A stretch of DNA of 64,000 bases from Paraphysomonas bandaiensis (lineage: Eukaryota; Chrysophyceae). The stretch is taken from positions 124,001-188,000 of the forward strand of contig CBFFRP010000002.1 in assembly GCA_965644295.1 (NCBI GenBank), in the 5' to 3' direction. Position numbers and translations under genes: made by a program. Numbering within the stretch: the stretch's first letter is position 1; each line of letters begins with the position of its first letter. The notes under the pieces were generated by a model. That model did not search any database and was not told the origin of the DNA. It saw only the letters and a program-made list of their open reading frames with translations. Shown one piece after another: positions 22,823 to 37,800 of this stretch.

Positions 22823-25800
22823 ACGAATAATAAACGTGAGTTGATATATGTGTATATGAGCTTATGTATAGTAGTATACATAGACGATCATATATAATCT
22901 ACTATATGTTCTGAAACATCATCTTGTTATATATTCTTGGATGTATTTTGAATAGATTGTCTCATGCTCTTGTTTGCGCTTTTAAATGTGTATACTCATG
23001 TATCTATACAGGCTATGAAGATACGATAGATATACGTAGCCTATCGACAGGTTCAGGAAGTACTGTGTTGCCTCCTACCCACTTGGATATGAGCTGCAGT
23101 GCGAATTGTACTCACCCTCTTACTAATCTGACTTCTGCATTTGAATTTTGCGAATCTATCATTGAATTAACAGCGTGCATGTACGACCAGCACTCTTCCT
23201 ATATCTGTTCCATTCATGACTGCCTTGGGCTTTGCGATCTTCAGGTCATCTGTTTCATCGAATCTGCTAATCAGTTCTTGTGCCCAGAACTACAACAACA
23301 ACGACAAGACCCGTCGTTATCACCAACAATTTCCCCAACTGTAGCGGGCGATACGAATGTTCCCACATTATGTCCAACTTCTGGACCGAGTAGTTGTCCA
23401 AGTGTGAGTCCCACAGTTACCCCAACTGTAGCGGGTGATACGAATGCTCCCACATTATGCCCAACATCTGCACCGAGTAGTAGTCCAAGTGTGAGTCCCA
23501 CAGTTACCCCAACTGTAGCGGGTGATACAAATGCTCCCACATTATGTCCAACTTCTTCACCAAGTAGTTGTCCAAGTGTGAGTCCCACAGCTTCACCGAC
23601 AGTAGCCCCTAGCATGACTCCTACATTGTGTCCAACAGTATCTCCCACTGTTGAGCCTAGTCGTCTGCCAACTCTAAGTCCTACGTCACTGCCTAGTTGT
23701 CAGCCTTCTGTTTCACCAACTAGTATTCCCAGTGTCGCACCGACATTATCTCCCACAGCTTCACCGTCCGTGGAACCAACATGTAATCCCACAGCTTCAC
23801 CCACAGTAGCCCCTAGCATGGCTCCTACATTGTGTCCAACAGTATCTCCCACTGTTGAACCTAGTCATCTGCCAACTCTAAGTCCTACATCACTTCCTAG
23901 TTGTCAGCCTTCTATTTCACCGACTAGTATTCCCAGTGTTACACCCACATTAACTCCTACAGCTTTACCGTCCTTGGAACCAACATGTAATCCCACAGCT
24001 TCACCGACAGTAGCCCCTAGCATGACTCCTACATTGTGTCCAACAGTATCTCCCACTGTGGAACCTAGTCATCTGCCAACTCTAAGTCCTACGTTACGTC
24101 TAAGTTGTCAGCCTTCTGTTTCACCGACTAGTATTCCCAGTGTCGCACCAACATTATTTCCCACAGCTTCACCGTCCGTGGAACCAACATGTAATCCCAC
24201 AGCTTCACCCACAGTAGCCCCTAGCATGGCTCCTACATTGTGTCCAACAGTATCTCCCACTGTGGAACCTAGTCATCTGCCAACTCTAAGTCCTACGTTA
24301 CTTCCAAGTTGTCAACCTTCTGTTTCACCAACTAGTATTCCCAGTGTCGCACCCACATTATGTCCTACAGCTTCACCGTCCGTGGAACCAACATTTAACC
24401 CCACAGCTTCACCGACTGTCGCCCCTAGCGTGGCTCCTACATTGTGTCCAGCGGTGTCTCCCACTGTGGAGCCTAGTCATCTGCCAATTCTAAGCCCTAC
24501 GTCACTACCAAGTAGTCCCACATTATGTCCAACATCTGCGCCGAGTAGTTGTCCAAGTGTGAGTCCCACAGTTACCCCAACTGTAGCGGGTGATACGAAT
24601 GCTCCCACATTATGCCCAACATCTGCACCGAGTAGTTGTCCAAGTGTGAGTCCCACAGTTACCCCAACTGTAGCGGGTGATACAAATGCTCCCACATTAT
24701 GTCCAACATCTGCACCGAGTAGTTGTCCAAGTGTGAGTCCCACAGTTACTCCAACTGTAGCGGGTGATACGAATGCTCCCACATTATGTCCAACATCTGC
24801 ACCGAGTAGTTGTCCAAGTGTGAGTCCCACAGTTACTCCAACTGTAGCGGGTGATACGAATGCTCCCACAATATGCCCAACATCTGCACCGAGTAGTTGT
24901 CCAAGTGTGAGTCCCACAGTTACTCCAACTGTAGCGGGTGATACGAATGCTCCCACATTATGTCCAACATCTGCACCGAGTAGTTGTCCAAGTGTGAGTC
25001 CCACAGTTACTCCAACTGTAGCGGGTGATACGAATGCTCCCACAATATGCCCAACATCTGCACCGAGTAGTTGTCCAAGTGTGAGTCCCACAGTTACCCC
25101 AACTGTAGCGGGTGATACGAATGCTCCCACATTATGTCCAACATCTGCACCGAGTAGTTGTCCAAGTGTGAGTCCCACAGTTACCCCAACTGTAGCGGGT
25201 GATACGAATGCTCCCACATTATGCCCAACATCTGCACCGAGTAGTTGTCCAAGTGTGAGTCCCACAGTTACTCCAACTGTAGCGGGTGATACGAATGCTC
25301 CCACATTATGCCCAACATCTGCACCGAGTAGTTGTCCAAGTGTGAGTCCCACAGTTACCCCAACTGTAGCGGGTGATACAAATGCTCCCACATTATGTCC
25401 AACATCTGCACCGAGTAGTTGTCCAAGTGTGAGTCCCACAGTTACTCCAACTGTAGCGGGTGATACAAATGCTCCCACATTATGTCCAACATCTGCACCG
25501 AGTAGTTGTCCAAGTGTGAGTCCCACAGTTACTCCAACTGTAGCGGGTGATACGAATGCTCCCACATTATGTCCAACATCTGCACCGAGTAGTTGTCCAA
25601 GTGTGAGTCCCACAGTTACTCCAACTGTAGCGGGTGATACGAATGCTCCCACAATATGCCCAACATCTGCACCGAGTAGTTGTCCAAGTGTGAGTCCCAC
25701 AGTTACCCCAACTGTAGCGGGTGATACGAATGCTCCCACATTATGTCCAACATCTGCACCGAGTAGTTGTCCAAGTGTGAGTCCCACAGTTACCCCAACT

Positions 25801-28800
25801 GTAGCGGGTGATACGAATGCTCCCACATTATGTCCAACATCTGCACCGAGTAGTTGTCCAAGTGTGAGTCCCACAGTTACTCCAACTGTAGCGGGTGATA
25901 CAAATGCTCCCACATTATGCCCAACATCTGCACCGAGTAGTTGTCCAAGTGTGAGTCCCACAGTTACCCCAACTGTAGCGGGTGATACAAATGCTCCCAC
26001 ATTATGTCCAACATCTGCACCGAGTAGTTGTCCAAGTGTGAGTCCCACAGTTACTCCAACTGTAGCGGGTGATACAAATGCTCCCACATTATGTCCAACA
26101 TCTGCACCGAGTAGTTGTCCAAGTGTGAGTCCCACAGTTACTCCAACTGTAGCGGGTGATACGAATGCTCCCACATTATGTCCAACATCTGCACCGAGTA
26201 GTTGTCCAAGTGTGAGTCCCACAGTTACTCCAACTGTAGCGGGTGATACGAATGCTCCCACAATATGCCCAACATCTGCACCGAGTAGTTGTCCAAGTGT
26301 GAGTCCCACAGTTACCCCAACTGTAGCGGGTGATACGAATGCTCCCACATTATGTCCAACATCTGCACCGAGTAGTTGTCCAAGTGTGAGTCCCACAGTT
26401 ACCCCAACTGTAGCGGGTGATACGAATGCTCCCACATTATGTCCAACATCTGCACCGAGTAGTTGTCCAAGTGTGAGTCCCACAGTTACCCCAACTGTAG
26501 CGGGTGATACGAATGCTCCCACATTATGCCCAACATCTGCACCGAGTAGTTGTCCAAGTGTGAGTCCCACAGTTACTCCAACTGTAGCGGGTGATACGAA
26601 TGCTCCCACATTATGCCCAACATCTGCACCGAGTAGTTGTCCAAGTGTGAGTCCCACAGTTACTCCAACTGTAGCGGGTGATACGAATGCTCCCACATTA
26701 TGTCCAACATCTGCACCGAGTAGTTGTCCAAGTGTGAGTCCCACAGTTACTCCAACTGTAGCGGGTGATACGAATGCTCCCACAATATGCCCAACATCTG
26801 CACCGAGTAGTTGTCCAAGTGTGAGTCCCACAGTTACCCCAACTGTAGCGGGTGATACGAATGCTCCCACATTATGTCCAACATCTGCACCGAGTAGTTG
26901 TCCAAGTGTGAGTCCCACAGTTACCCCAACTGTAGCGGGTGATACGAATGCTCCCACATTATGTCCAACATCTGCACCGAGTAGTTGTCCAAGTGTGAGT
27001 CCCACAGTTACCCCAACTGTAGCGGGTGATACGAATGCTCCCACATTATGCCCAACATCTGCACCGAGTAGTTGTCCAAGTGTGAGTCCCACAGTTACCC
27101 CAACTGTAGCGGGTGATACGAATGCTCCCACATTATGCCCAACATCTGCACCGAGTAGTTGTCCAAGTGTGAGTCCCACAGTTACCCCAACTGTAGCGGG
27201 CGATACGAATGCTCCCACAATATGCCCAACATCTGCGCCGAGTAGTTGTCCAAGTGTGAGTCCCACAGTTACCCCAACTGTAGCGGGTGATACGAATGCT
27301 CCCACATTATGTCCAACATCTGCACCGAGTAGTTGTCCAAGTGTGAGTCCCACAGTTACTCCAACTGTAGCGGGTGATACGAATGCTCCCACAATATGCC
27401 CAACATCTGCACCGAGTAGTTGTCCAAGTGTGAGTCCCACAGTTACCCCAACTGTAGCGGGTGATACGAATGCTCCCACATTATGTCCAACATCTGCACC
27501 GAGTAGTTGTCCAAGTGTGAGTCCCACAGTTACCCCAACTGTAGCGGGTGATACAAATGCTCCCACAATATGCCCAACATCTGCACCGAGTAGTTGTCCA
27601 AGTGTGAGTCCCACAGTTACCCCAACTGTAGCGGGTGATACGAATGCTCCCACAATATGCCCAACATCTGCACCAAGTAGTTGTCCAAGTGTGAGTCCCA
27701 CAGTTACCCCAACTGTAGCGGGTGATACGAATGCTCCCACATTATGTCCAACATCTGCGCCGAGTAGTTGTCCAAGTGTGAGTCCCACAGTTACCCCAAC
27801 TGTAGCGGGTGATACGAATGCTCCCACATTATGTCCAACATCTGCACCGAGTAGTTGTCCAAGTGTGAGTCCCACAGTTACCCCAACTGTAGCGGGTGAT
27901 ACGAATGCTCCCACATTATGCCCAACATCTGCACCAAGTAGTTGTCCAAGTGTGAGTCCCACAGTTACCCCAACTGTAGCGGGTTATACGAATGCTCCCA
28001 CATTATGTCCAACATCTGCACCGAGTAGTTGTCCAAGTGTGAGTCCCACAGTTACCCCAACTGTAGCGGGTGATACGAATGCTCCCACATTATGTCCAAC
28101 ATCTGCACCGAGTAGTTGTCCAAGTGTGAGTCCCACAGTTACTCCAACTGTAGCGGGTGATACGAATGCTCCCACAATATGCCCAACATCTGCACCGAGT
28201 AGTTGTCCAAGTGTGAGTCCCACAGTTACCCCAACTGTAGCGGGTGATACGAATGCTCCCACATTATGTCCAACATCTGCACCGAGTAGTTGTCCAAGTG
28301 TGAGTCCCACAGTTACCCCAACTGTAGCGGGTGATACAAATGCTCCCACAATATGCCCAACATCTGCACCGAGTAGTTGTCCAAGTGTGAGTCCCACAGT
28401 TACCCCAACTGTAGCGGGTGATACGAATGCTCCCACAATATGCCCAACATCTGCACCAAGTAGTTGTCCAAGTGTGAGTCCCACAGTTACCCCAACTGTA
28501 GCGGGTGATACGAATGCTCCCACATTATGTCCAACATCTGCGCCGAGTAGTTGTCCAAGTGTGAGTCCCACAGTTACCCCAACTGTAGCGGGTGATACGA
28601 ATGCTCCCACATTATGTCCAACATCTGCACCGAGTAGTTGTCCAAGTGTGAGTCCCACAGTTACCCCAACTGTAGCGGGTGATACGAATGCTCCCACATT
28701 ATGCCCAACATCTGCACCAAGTAGTTGTCCAAGTGTGAGTCCCACAGTTACCCCAACTGTAGCGGGTTATACGAATGCTCCCACATTATGTCCAACATCT

Positions 28801-31800
28801 GCACCGAGTAGTTGTCCAAGTGTGAGTCCCACAGTTACCCCAACTGTAGCGGGTGATACGAATGCTCCCACATTATGTCCAACATCTGCACCGAGTAGTT
28901 GTCCAAGTGTGAGTCCCACAGTTACCCCAACTGTAGCGGGTGATACGAATGCTCCCACAATATGCCCAACATCTGCACCAAGTAGTTGTCCAAGTGTGAG
29001 TCCCACAGTTACCCCAACTGTAGCGGGTGATACGAATGCTCCCACATTATGTCCAACATCTGCACCGAGTAGTTGTCCAAGTGTGAGTCCCACAGTTACT
29101 CCAACTGTAGCGGGTGATACAAATGCTCCCACATTATGTCCAACATCTGCACCGAGTAGTTGTCCAAGTGTGAGTCCCACAGTTACCCCAACTGTAGCGG
29201 GCGATACGAATGCTCCCACATTATGTCCAACATCACTGCAATCTAGTCCAATGCCTACTTTAAGTCCTACGTTACTTCCTAGTTGTCAGCCTTCTGTTTC
29301 ACCGACTTGTCAGCCTTCTGTTTCACCGACTAGTATTCCCAGTGTTGCACCGACATTATCTCCTACTGCTTTACCGTCCGTGGAACCAACGTGTAACCCC
29401 ACAGCTTTACCGACAGTAGCCCCTAGCATGACTCCGACATTGTGTCCAACGGTATCTCCCACTGCTGAACCTAGTCATCTGCCAACTCTAAGTCCTACGT
29501 TACTTCCTAGTTGTCAGCCTTCTGTTTCACCGACTAGTATTCCCAGTGTCGCACCGACATTATTTCCCACAGCTTTACCGACAGTTGCCCCTAGCATGAC
29601 TCCTACATTGTGTCCAACAGTATCTCCCACTGCTGAACCTAGTCATCTGCCAACTCTAAGTCCTACGTTACGTCCAAGTTGTCAGCCTTCTGCTTCACCG
29701 ACTAGTATTCCCAGTGTCGCACCGACGTCATCTCCCACAGCTTTACCGACAGTTGCCCCTAGCATGACTCCTACATTGTGTCCAACAGTATCTCCCACTG
29801 TTGAACCTAGTCATCTGCCAACTCTAAGTCCTACGTCACTTCCTAGTTGTCAGCCTTCTATTTCACCGACTAGTATTCCCAGTGTCGCACCGACATTATT
29901 TCCCACAGCTTCATCGACAGTAGTCCCTAGCATGGCTCCTACATTGTGTCCAACAGTATCTCCCACTGTAGAACCTAGTCATCTGCCAACTCTAAGTCCT
30001 ACGTTACGTCCAAGTTGTCAGCCTTCTGTTTCACCGACTAGTATTCCCAGTGTCGCACCGACATCATCTCCCACAGCTTTACCGACAGTTGCCCCTAGCA
30101 TGACTCCTACATTGTGTCCAACAGTATCTCCCACTGTGGAACCTAGTCATCTGCCAACTCTAAGTCCTACGTTACTTCCAAGTTGTCAGCCTTCTGCTTC
30201 ACCGACTAGTATTTCCAGTGTCGCACCGACAATATCTCCCACAGCTTCACCCACAGTCGCCCCTAGCATGACTCCTACATTGTGTCCAACGGTATCTCCC
30301 ACTATTGAACCTAGTCATCTGCCAACTCTAAGTCCTACGTTACTTCCAAGTTGTCAGCCTTCTGTTTCACCGACTAGTATTCCCAGTGTCGCACCGACAT
30401 TATCTCCCACAGCTTTACCGACAGTTGCCCCTAGCATGACTCCTACATTGTGTCCAACAGTATCTCCCACTGCTGAACCTAGTCATCTGCCAACTCTAAG
30501 TCCTACGTTACGTCCAAGTTGTCAGCCTTCTGCTTCACCGACTAGTATTCCCAGTGTCGCACCGACGTCATCTCCCACAGCTTTACCGACAGTTGCCCCT
30601 AGCATGACTCCTACATTGTGTCCAACAGTATCTCCCACTGTTGAACCTAGTCATCTGCCAACTCTAAGTCCTACGTCACTTCCTAGTTGTCAGCCTTCTA
30701 TTTCACCGACTAGTATTCCCAGTGTCGCACCGACATTATTTCCCACAGCTTCATCGACAGTAGTCCCTAGCATGGCTCCTACATTGTGTCCAACAGTATC
30801 TCCCACTGTAGAACCTAGTCATCTGCCAACTCTAAGTCCTACGTTACGTCCAAGTTGTCAGCCTTCTGCTTCACCGACTAGTATTCCCAGTGTCGCACCG
30901 ACGTCATCTCCCACAGCTTTACCGACAGTTGCCCCTAGCATGACTCCTACATTGTGTCCAACAGTATCTCCCACTGTTGAACCTAGTCATCTGCCAACTC
31001 TAAGTCCTACGTCACTTCCTAGTTGTCAGCCTTCTATTTCACCGACTAGTATTCCCAGTGTCGCACCGACATTATTTCCCACAGCTTCATCGACAGTAGT
31101 CCCTAGCATGGCTCCTACATTGTGTCCAACAGTATCTCCCACTGTAGAACCTAGTCATCTGCCAACTCTAAGTCCTACGTTACGTCCAAGTTGTCAGCCT
31201 TCTGTTTCACCGACTAGTATTCCCAGTGTCGCACCGACATCATCTCCCACAGCTTTACCGACAGTTGCCCCTAGCATGACTCCTACATTGTGTCCAACAG
31301 TATCTCCCACTGTGGAACCTAGTCATCTGCCAACTCTAAGTCCTACGTTACTTCCAAGTTGTCAGCCTTCTGCTTCACCGACTAGTATTTCCAGTGTCGC
31401 ACCGACAATATCTCCCACAGCTTCACCCACAGTCGCCCCTAGCATGACTCCTACATTGTGTCCAACGGTATCTCCCACTATTGAACCTAGTCATCTGCCA
31501 ACTCTAAGTCCTACGTTACTTCCAAGTTGTCAGCCTTCTGTTTCACCGACTAGTATTCCCAGTGTCGCACCGACATTATCTCCCACAGCTTTACCGACAG
31601 TTGCCCCTAGCATGACTCCTACATTGTGTCCAACGGTATCTCCCACTGTTGAACCTAGTCATCTGCCAACTCTAAGTCCTACGTTACGTCCAAGTTGTCA
31701 GCCTTCTGCTTCACCGACTAGTATTCCCAGTGTCGCACCGACATTATCTCCCACAGCTTCACCGACAGTAGTCCCTAGCATGGCTCCTACTTTGTGTCCA

Positions 31801-34800
31801 ACGGTATCTTCCACTGTGGAACCTAGTCATCTGCCAACTCTCAGTCCTACGTCACTTCCAAGTTGTCAGCCTTCTGTCGCACCGACATTATTTCCCACAG
31901 CTTCACCGTCCGTGGAACCAACATGTAATCCCACAGCTTTACCGACAGTAGCCCCTAGCATGACTCCTACATTGTGTCCAACGGTATCTCCCACTGTGGA
32001 ACCTAGTCGTCTGCCAACTCTAAGTCCTACGTTACGTCCAAGTTGTCAGCCTTCTATTTCACCGACTAGCATTCCCAGTGTCGCACCGACGTCATCTCCC
32101 ACAGCTTCACCGACAGTAGCCCCTAGCATGACTCCTACATTGTGTCCAACGGTATCTCCCACTGCTGAACCTAGTCATCTGCCAACTCTAAGCCCTACGT
32201 TACGTCCAAGTTGTCAGCCTTCTGTCGCACCGACTAGTATTCCCAGTGTCGCACCGACATCATCTCCCACAGCTTTACCGACAGTAGCCCCTAGCATGAC
32301 TCCTACATTGTGTCCAACGGTATCTCCCACTGTTGAACCTAGTCATCTGCCAACTCTAAGTCCTACGTTACGTCCAAGTTGTCAGCCTTCTGCTTCACCG
32401 ACTAGTATTCCCAGTGTCGCACCGACATTATCTCCCACAGCTTCACCGACAGTAGTCCCTAGCATGGCTCCTACTTTGTGTCCAACGGTATCTTCCACTG
32501 TGGAACCTAGTCATCTGCCAACTCTCAGTCCTACGTCACTTCCAAGTTGTCAGCCTTCTGTCGCACCGACATTATTTCCCACAGCTTCACCGTCCGTGGA
32601 ACCAACATGTAATCCCACAGCTTTACCGACAGTAGCCCCTAGCATGACTCCTACATTGTGTCCAACGGTATCTCCCACTGTGGAACCTAGTCGTCTGCCA
32701 ACTCTAAGTCCTACGTTACGTCCAAGTTGTCAGCCTTCTATTTCACCGACTAGCATTCCCAGTGTCGCACCGACGTCATCTCCCACAGCTTCACCGACAG
32801 TAGCCCCTAGCATGACTCCTACATTGTGTCCAACGGTATCTCCCACTGCTGAACCTAGTCATCTGCCAACTCTAAGCCCTACGTTACGTCCAAGTTGTCA
32901 GCCTTCTGTCGCACCGACTAGTATTCCCAGTGTCGCACCGACATCATCTCCCACAGCTTTACCGACAGTAGCCCCTAGCATGACTCCTACATTGTGTCCA
33001 ACAGTATCTCCCACTGTGGAACCTAGTCATCTGCCAACTCTAAGTCCTACGTCACCTCCTAGTTGTCAGCCTTCTGTTTCACCGACTAGTATTCCCAGTG
33101 TCGCACCGACATTATTTCCCACAGCTTCACCGACAGTAGCCCCTAGCATGGCTCCTACTTTGTGTCCAACGGTATCTCCCACTGTGGAACCTAGTCATCT
33201 GCCAACTCTAAGTCCTACGTTACGTCCAAGTTGTCAGCCTTCTGTCGCACCGACTAGTATTCCCAGTGTCGCACCGACATCATCTCCCACAGCTTTACCG
33301 ACAGTAGCCCCTAGCATGACTCCTACATTGTGTCCAACAGTATCTCCCACTGTGGAACCTAGTCATCTGCCAACTCTAAGTCCTACGTCACCTCCTAGTT
33401 GTCAGCCTTCTGTTTCACCGACTAGTATTCCCAGTGTCGCACCGACATCATCTCCCACAGCTTTACCGACAGTAGCCCCTAGCATGACTCCTACATTGTG
33501 TCCAACAGTATCTCCCACTGTGGAACCTAGTCATCTGCCAACTCTAAGTCCTACGTCACCTCCTAGTTGTCAGCCTTCTGTTTCACCGACTAGTATTCCC
33601 AGTGTCGCACCGACATTATTTCCCACAGCTTCACCGACAGTAGCCCCTAGCATGGCTCCTACTTTGTGTCCAACGGTATCTCCCACTGTGGAACCTAGTC
33701 ATCTGCCAACTCTAAGTCCTACGTTACGTCCAAGTTGTCAGCCTTCTGTCGCACCGACTAGTATTCCCAGTGTCGCACCGACATCATCTCCCACAGCTTT
33801 ACCGACAGTAGCCCCTAGCATGACTCCTACATTGTGTCCAACAGTATCTCCCACTATGGAACCTAGTCATCTGCCAACTCTAAGTCCTACGTCACCTCCT
33901 AGTTGTCAGCCTTCTGTTTCACCGACTAGTATTCCCAGTGTCGCACCGACATTATTTCCCACAGCTTCACCGTCCGTGGAACCAACATGTAATCCCACAG
34001 CTTTACCGACAGTAGCCCCTAGCATGGCTCCTACATTGTGCCCTTCATCTCTTCCATCGCCTGCACCTTCGAGTTTACCAACGCAGTTTCCTACCTGCGT
34101 GCCGTCTGTTTCACCTTCTTTAAATCCTACATACGCACCAAGTAGTTGCCCTTCATATTGTCCCTCAACTGAGCCGACGACTTACCCTAGTGAACCACCT
34201 ACTACTGTCCCTACCGCTGCACCAACGATAATTCCCACCGCAAAACCCACGAATATCCCATCCTCATTTCCATCATACCGACCTTCCTACACTCCAACGT
34301 TTTCCTTCTCGAGTCTCCCTTCTGTATCACCGGCTTCTGTGCCCTCATCGTATCCGACAACTTCTCCCACAGAATTATCGATATGCTTAAATGTTTCGAC
34401 AGTAGCTGTTTTATCTGAAGTGGTTGGGGTCGCGCCGGGTATATTCCGCGGATACTCTGGTGTTTTTGTGAGTTTCCCGACTACAATTCAGTTTATCAAT
34501 GGGTCTGGCGTGGACATATACTCGACGGGTGGTGACTTGTATGATGTAGTGCATGTGGCAGGTATCGAAGGTTCGTTTGGTGAAAGAGACGGAGATTTCA
34601 AAGGACTGTCTACGTTTAATAATCCCAGTCGACTCCGGTATGATGCTATGGAAAACGTGTTGTTTGCCGTTTCAGACTCAAGCAATGTTATTCGAATACT
34701 AGACTTTGAGACAAATAATGTATCTACATTGACAGATAGTTCTGGAAATAATATGATGTTTCCTATCCCTTCTGGATACCTTTCTGGAGGTAGATTTCCT

Positions 34801-37800
34801 GGTATGGATCTGGACATCGCGGGTTCGTATCTTTATGTGACAGATCGTTACAATTTGTACAATCTCACTCGCTCTTTGGATTCGCAGCATGATGTGGCGT
34901 ACAATCGCCAGATGTATACTGCACTAGCTGAATTTGCAGCTGCTGAGTCGTGGCCCAGCGACTACTATGTATTCGGTGTGGCAGCTGTTGAGCACGAATC
35001 GACGTTGTATGTGACAGTGTCGTATCGCCTGAATATATTGTTGCGCATACCAATGCGGGTCACACACTACTCTGAGATTGCAGTAGTTGCTGGAAATGCA
35101 TCTGATGTGTATGATGGAGTATTTCAAGATAACGTGACGCCATACGCTCGAGATGGGTTTGGCATGGATGCGATGTTAGCCTTTCCTTCGAGTGTAACTT
35201 ACGATCCCGTGAGCGATTCACTGTACTTTACTGAGAGTTTTACCGAATTTGATCAACACGTTGATGACTTGTATGTGGGTTCTATGACTGTCCGTCGGTT
35301 CAAGTTATCGACGGGGTACGTGAGTACCTATGCTGGGTATGATTTTTCCAATGGCCATGGTGACCAACATGAGACATACTTCACGGCCGGTGGGTATCGT
35401 GACGGGTGGGCTGCAGAGGCCGAGTTTTCATATCCTCTCACTATATCTTACGCTGGATATTCTTTTTTTGGGGAGCCGGTGATATTTTTAACTGATTTCT
35501 TCAACAATGCTCTTCGTGTAGTCTTTCCGCACAACTGTGATAATCCTCCTAATAAGACTATGAATCCCACCTTTTTTCCTACCAAGCATCCTACGTTGCT
35601 TCCAACCCATATGCCTACATTTTCCCCTTCCAGCAGTCAGCCATCTTCTGTACCGTCTTCAGCTCCGTCAATGTTACCAACGCTTGACCTAAGATGTATA
35701 AATATTTCGACAGTAGCTGTTTTATCTGAAGTGGTTGGGGTCGCGCCGGGTATATTCCACGGATATTCTGGTGTTTTTGTGAGTTTCCCGACTACAATTC
35801 AGTTTATCAATGGGTCTGGCGTGGACATATACTCGACGGGTGGTGACTTGTATGATGTAGTGCATGTGGCAGGTATCGAAGGTTCGTTTGGTGAAAGAGA
35901 CGGAGATTTCAAAGGACTGTCTACGTTTAATAATCCCAGTCGACTCCGGTATGATGCTATGGAAAACGTGTTGTTTGCCGTTTCAGACTCAAGCAATGTT
36001 ATTCGAATACTAGACTTTGAGACAAATAATGTATCTACATTGACAGATAGTTCTGGAAATAATATGATGTTTCCTATCCCTTCTGGATACTTTTCTGGAG
36101 GTAGATTTCCTGGTATGGATCTGGACATCGCGGGTTCGTATCTTTATGTGACAGATCGTTACAATTTGTACAATCTCACTCGCTCTTTGGATTCGCAGCA
36201 TGATGTGGCGTACAATCGCCAGATGTATACTGCACTAGCTGAATTTGCAGCTGCTGAGTCGTGGCCCAGCGACTACTATGTATTCGGTGTGGCAGCTGTT
36301 GAGCACGAATCGACGTTGTATGTGACAGTGTCGTATCGCCTGAATATATTGTTGCGCATACCAATGCGGGTCACACACTACTCTGAGATTGCAGTAGTTG
36401 CTGGAAATGCATCTGATGTGTATGATGGAGTATTTCAAGATAACGTGACGCCATACGCTCGAGATGGGTTTGGCATGGATGCGATGTTAGCCTTTCCTTC
36501 GAGTGTAACTTACGATCCCGTGAGCGATTCACTGTACTTTACTGAGAGTTTTACCGAATTTGATCAACACGTTGATGACTTGTATGTGGGTTCTATGACT
36601 GTCCGTCGGTTCAAGTTATCGACGGGGTACGTGAGTACCTATGCTGGGTATGATTTTTCCAATGGCCATGGTGACCAACATGAGACATACTTCACGGCCG
36701 GTGGGTATCGTGACGGGTGGGCTGCAGAGGCCGAGTTTTCATATCCTCTAACTATATCTTACGCTGGATATTCTATCCTAGGCGAGCCGGTGCTGTTTGT
36801 TACAGATTTCTTCAACAATGCTCTTCGTGTTGTTTTTACGGGAGAGTGCTTAGTTCCGCCAAACAAAACGCTGACTCCAACCCATGCTCCTACCATTTCT
36901 CCGAATCCTCTTCCCACTCTATATCCAACATCTATGCCACAAACATGGCAGCCATCTCCTGTACCAAGCTTTTCACCTTCAATATTACCCACTCTTGAAA
37001 CTACACAGAATGTTTCGACAGTAGCTGTTTTATCTGAAGTGGTTGGGGTCGCGCCGGGTATATTCCGCGGATACTCTGGTGTTTTTGTGAGTTTCCCGAC
37101 TACAATTCAGTTTATCAATGGGTCTGGCGTGGACATATACTCGACGGGTGGTGACTTGTATGATGTAGTGCATGTGGCAGGTATCGAAGGTTCGTTTGGT
37201 GAAAGAGACGGAGATTTCAAAGGACTGTCTACGTTTAATAATCCCAGTCGACTCCGGTATGATGCTATGGAAAACGTGTTGTTTGCCGTTTCAGACTCAA
37301 GCAATGTTATTCGAATACTAGACTTTGAGACAAATAATGTATCTACATTGACAGATAGTTCTGGAAATAATATGATGTTTCCTATCCCTTCTGGATACTT
37401 TTCTGGAGGTAGATTTCCTGGTATGGATCTGGACATCGCGGGTTCGTATCTTTATGTGACAGATCGTTACAATTTGTACAATCTCACTCGCTCTTTGGAT
37501 TCGCAGCATGATGTGGCGTACAATCGCCAGATGTATACTGCACTAGCTGAATTTGCAGCTGCTGAGTCGTGGCCCAGCGACTACTATGTATTCGGTGTGG
37601 CAGCTGTTGAGCACGAATCGACGTTGTATGTGACAGTGTCGTATCGCCTGAATATATTGTTGCGCATACCAATGCGGGTCACACACTACTCTGAGATTGC
37701 AGTAGTTGCTGGAAATGCATCTGATGTGTATGATGGAGTATTTCAAGATAACGTGACGCCATACGCTCGAGATGGGTTTGGCATGGATGCGATGTTAGCC

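Noticed and set aside
24477-27962. A 1,161-codon open frame on the minus strand within the giant gene
   Set aside because: It is the reverse complement of array A. Because 87 bp is a multiple of three, one stop-free antisense unit stays open through the whole array. No start context, and the sense frame continues far beyond with real domains.
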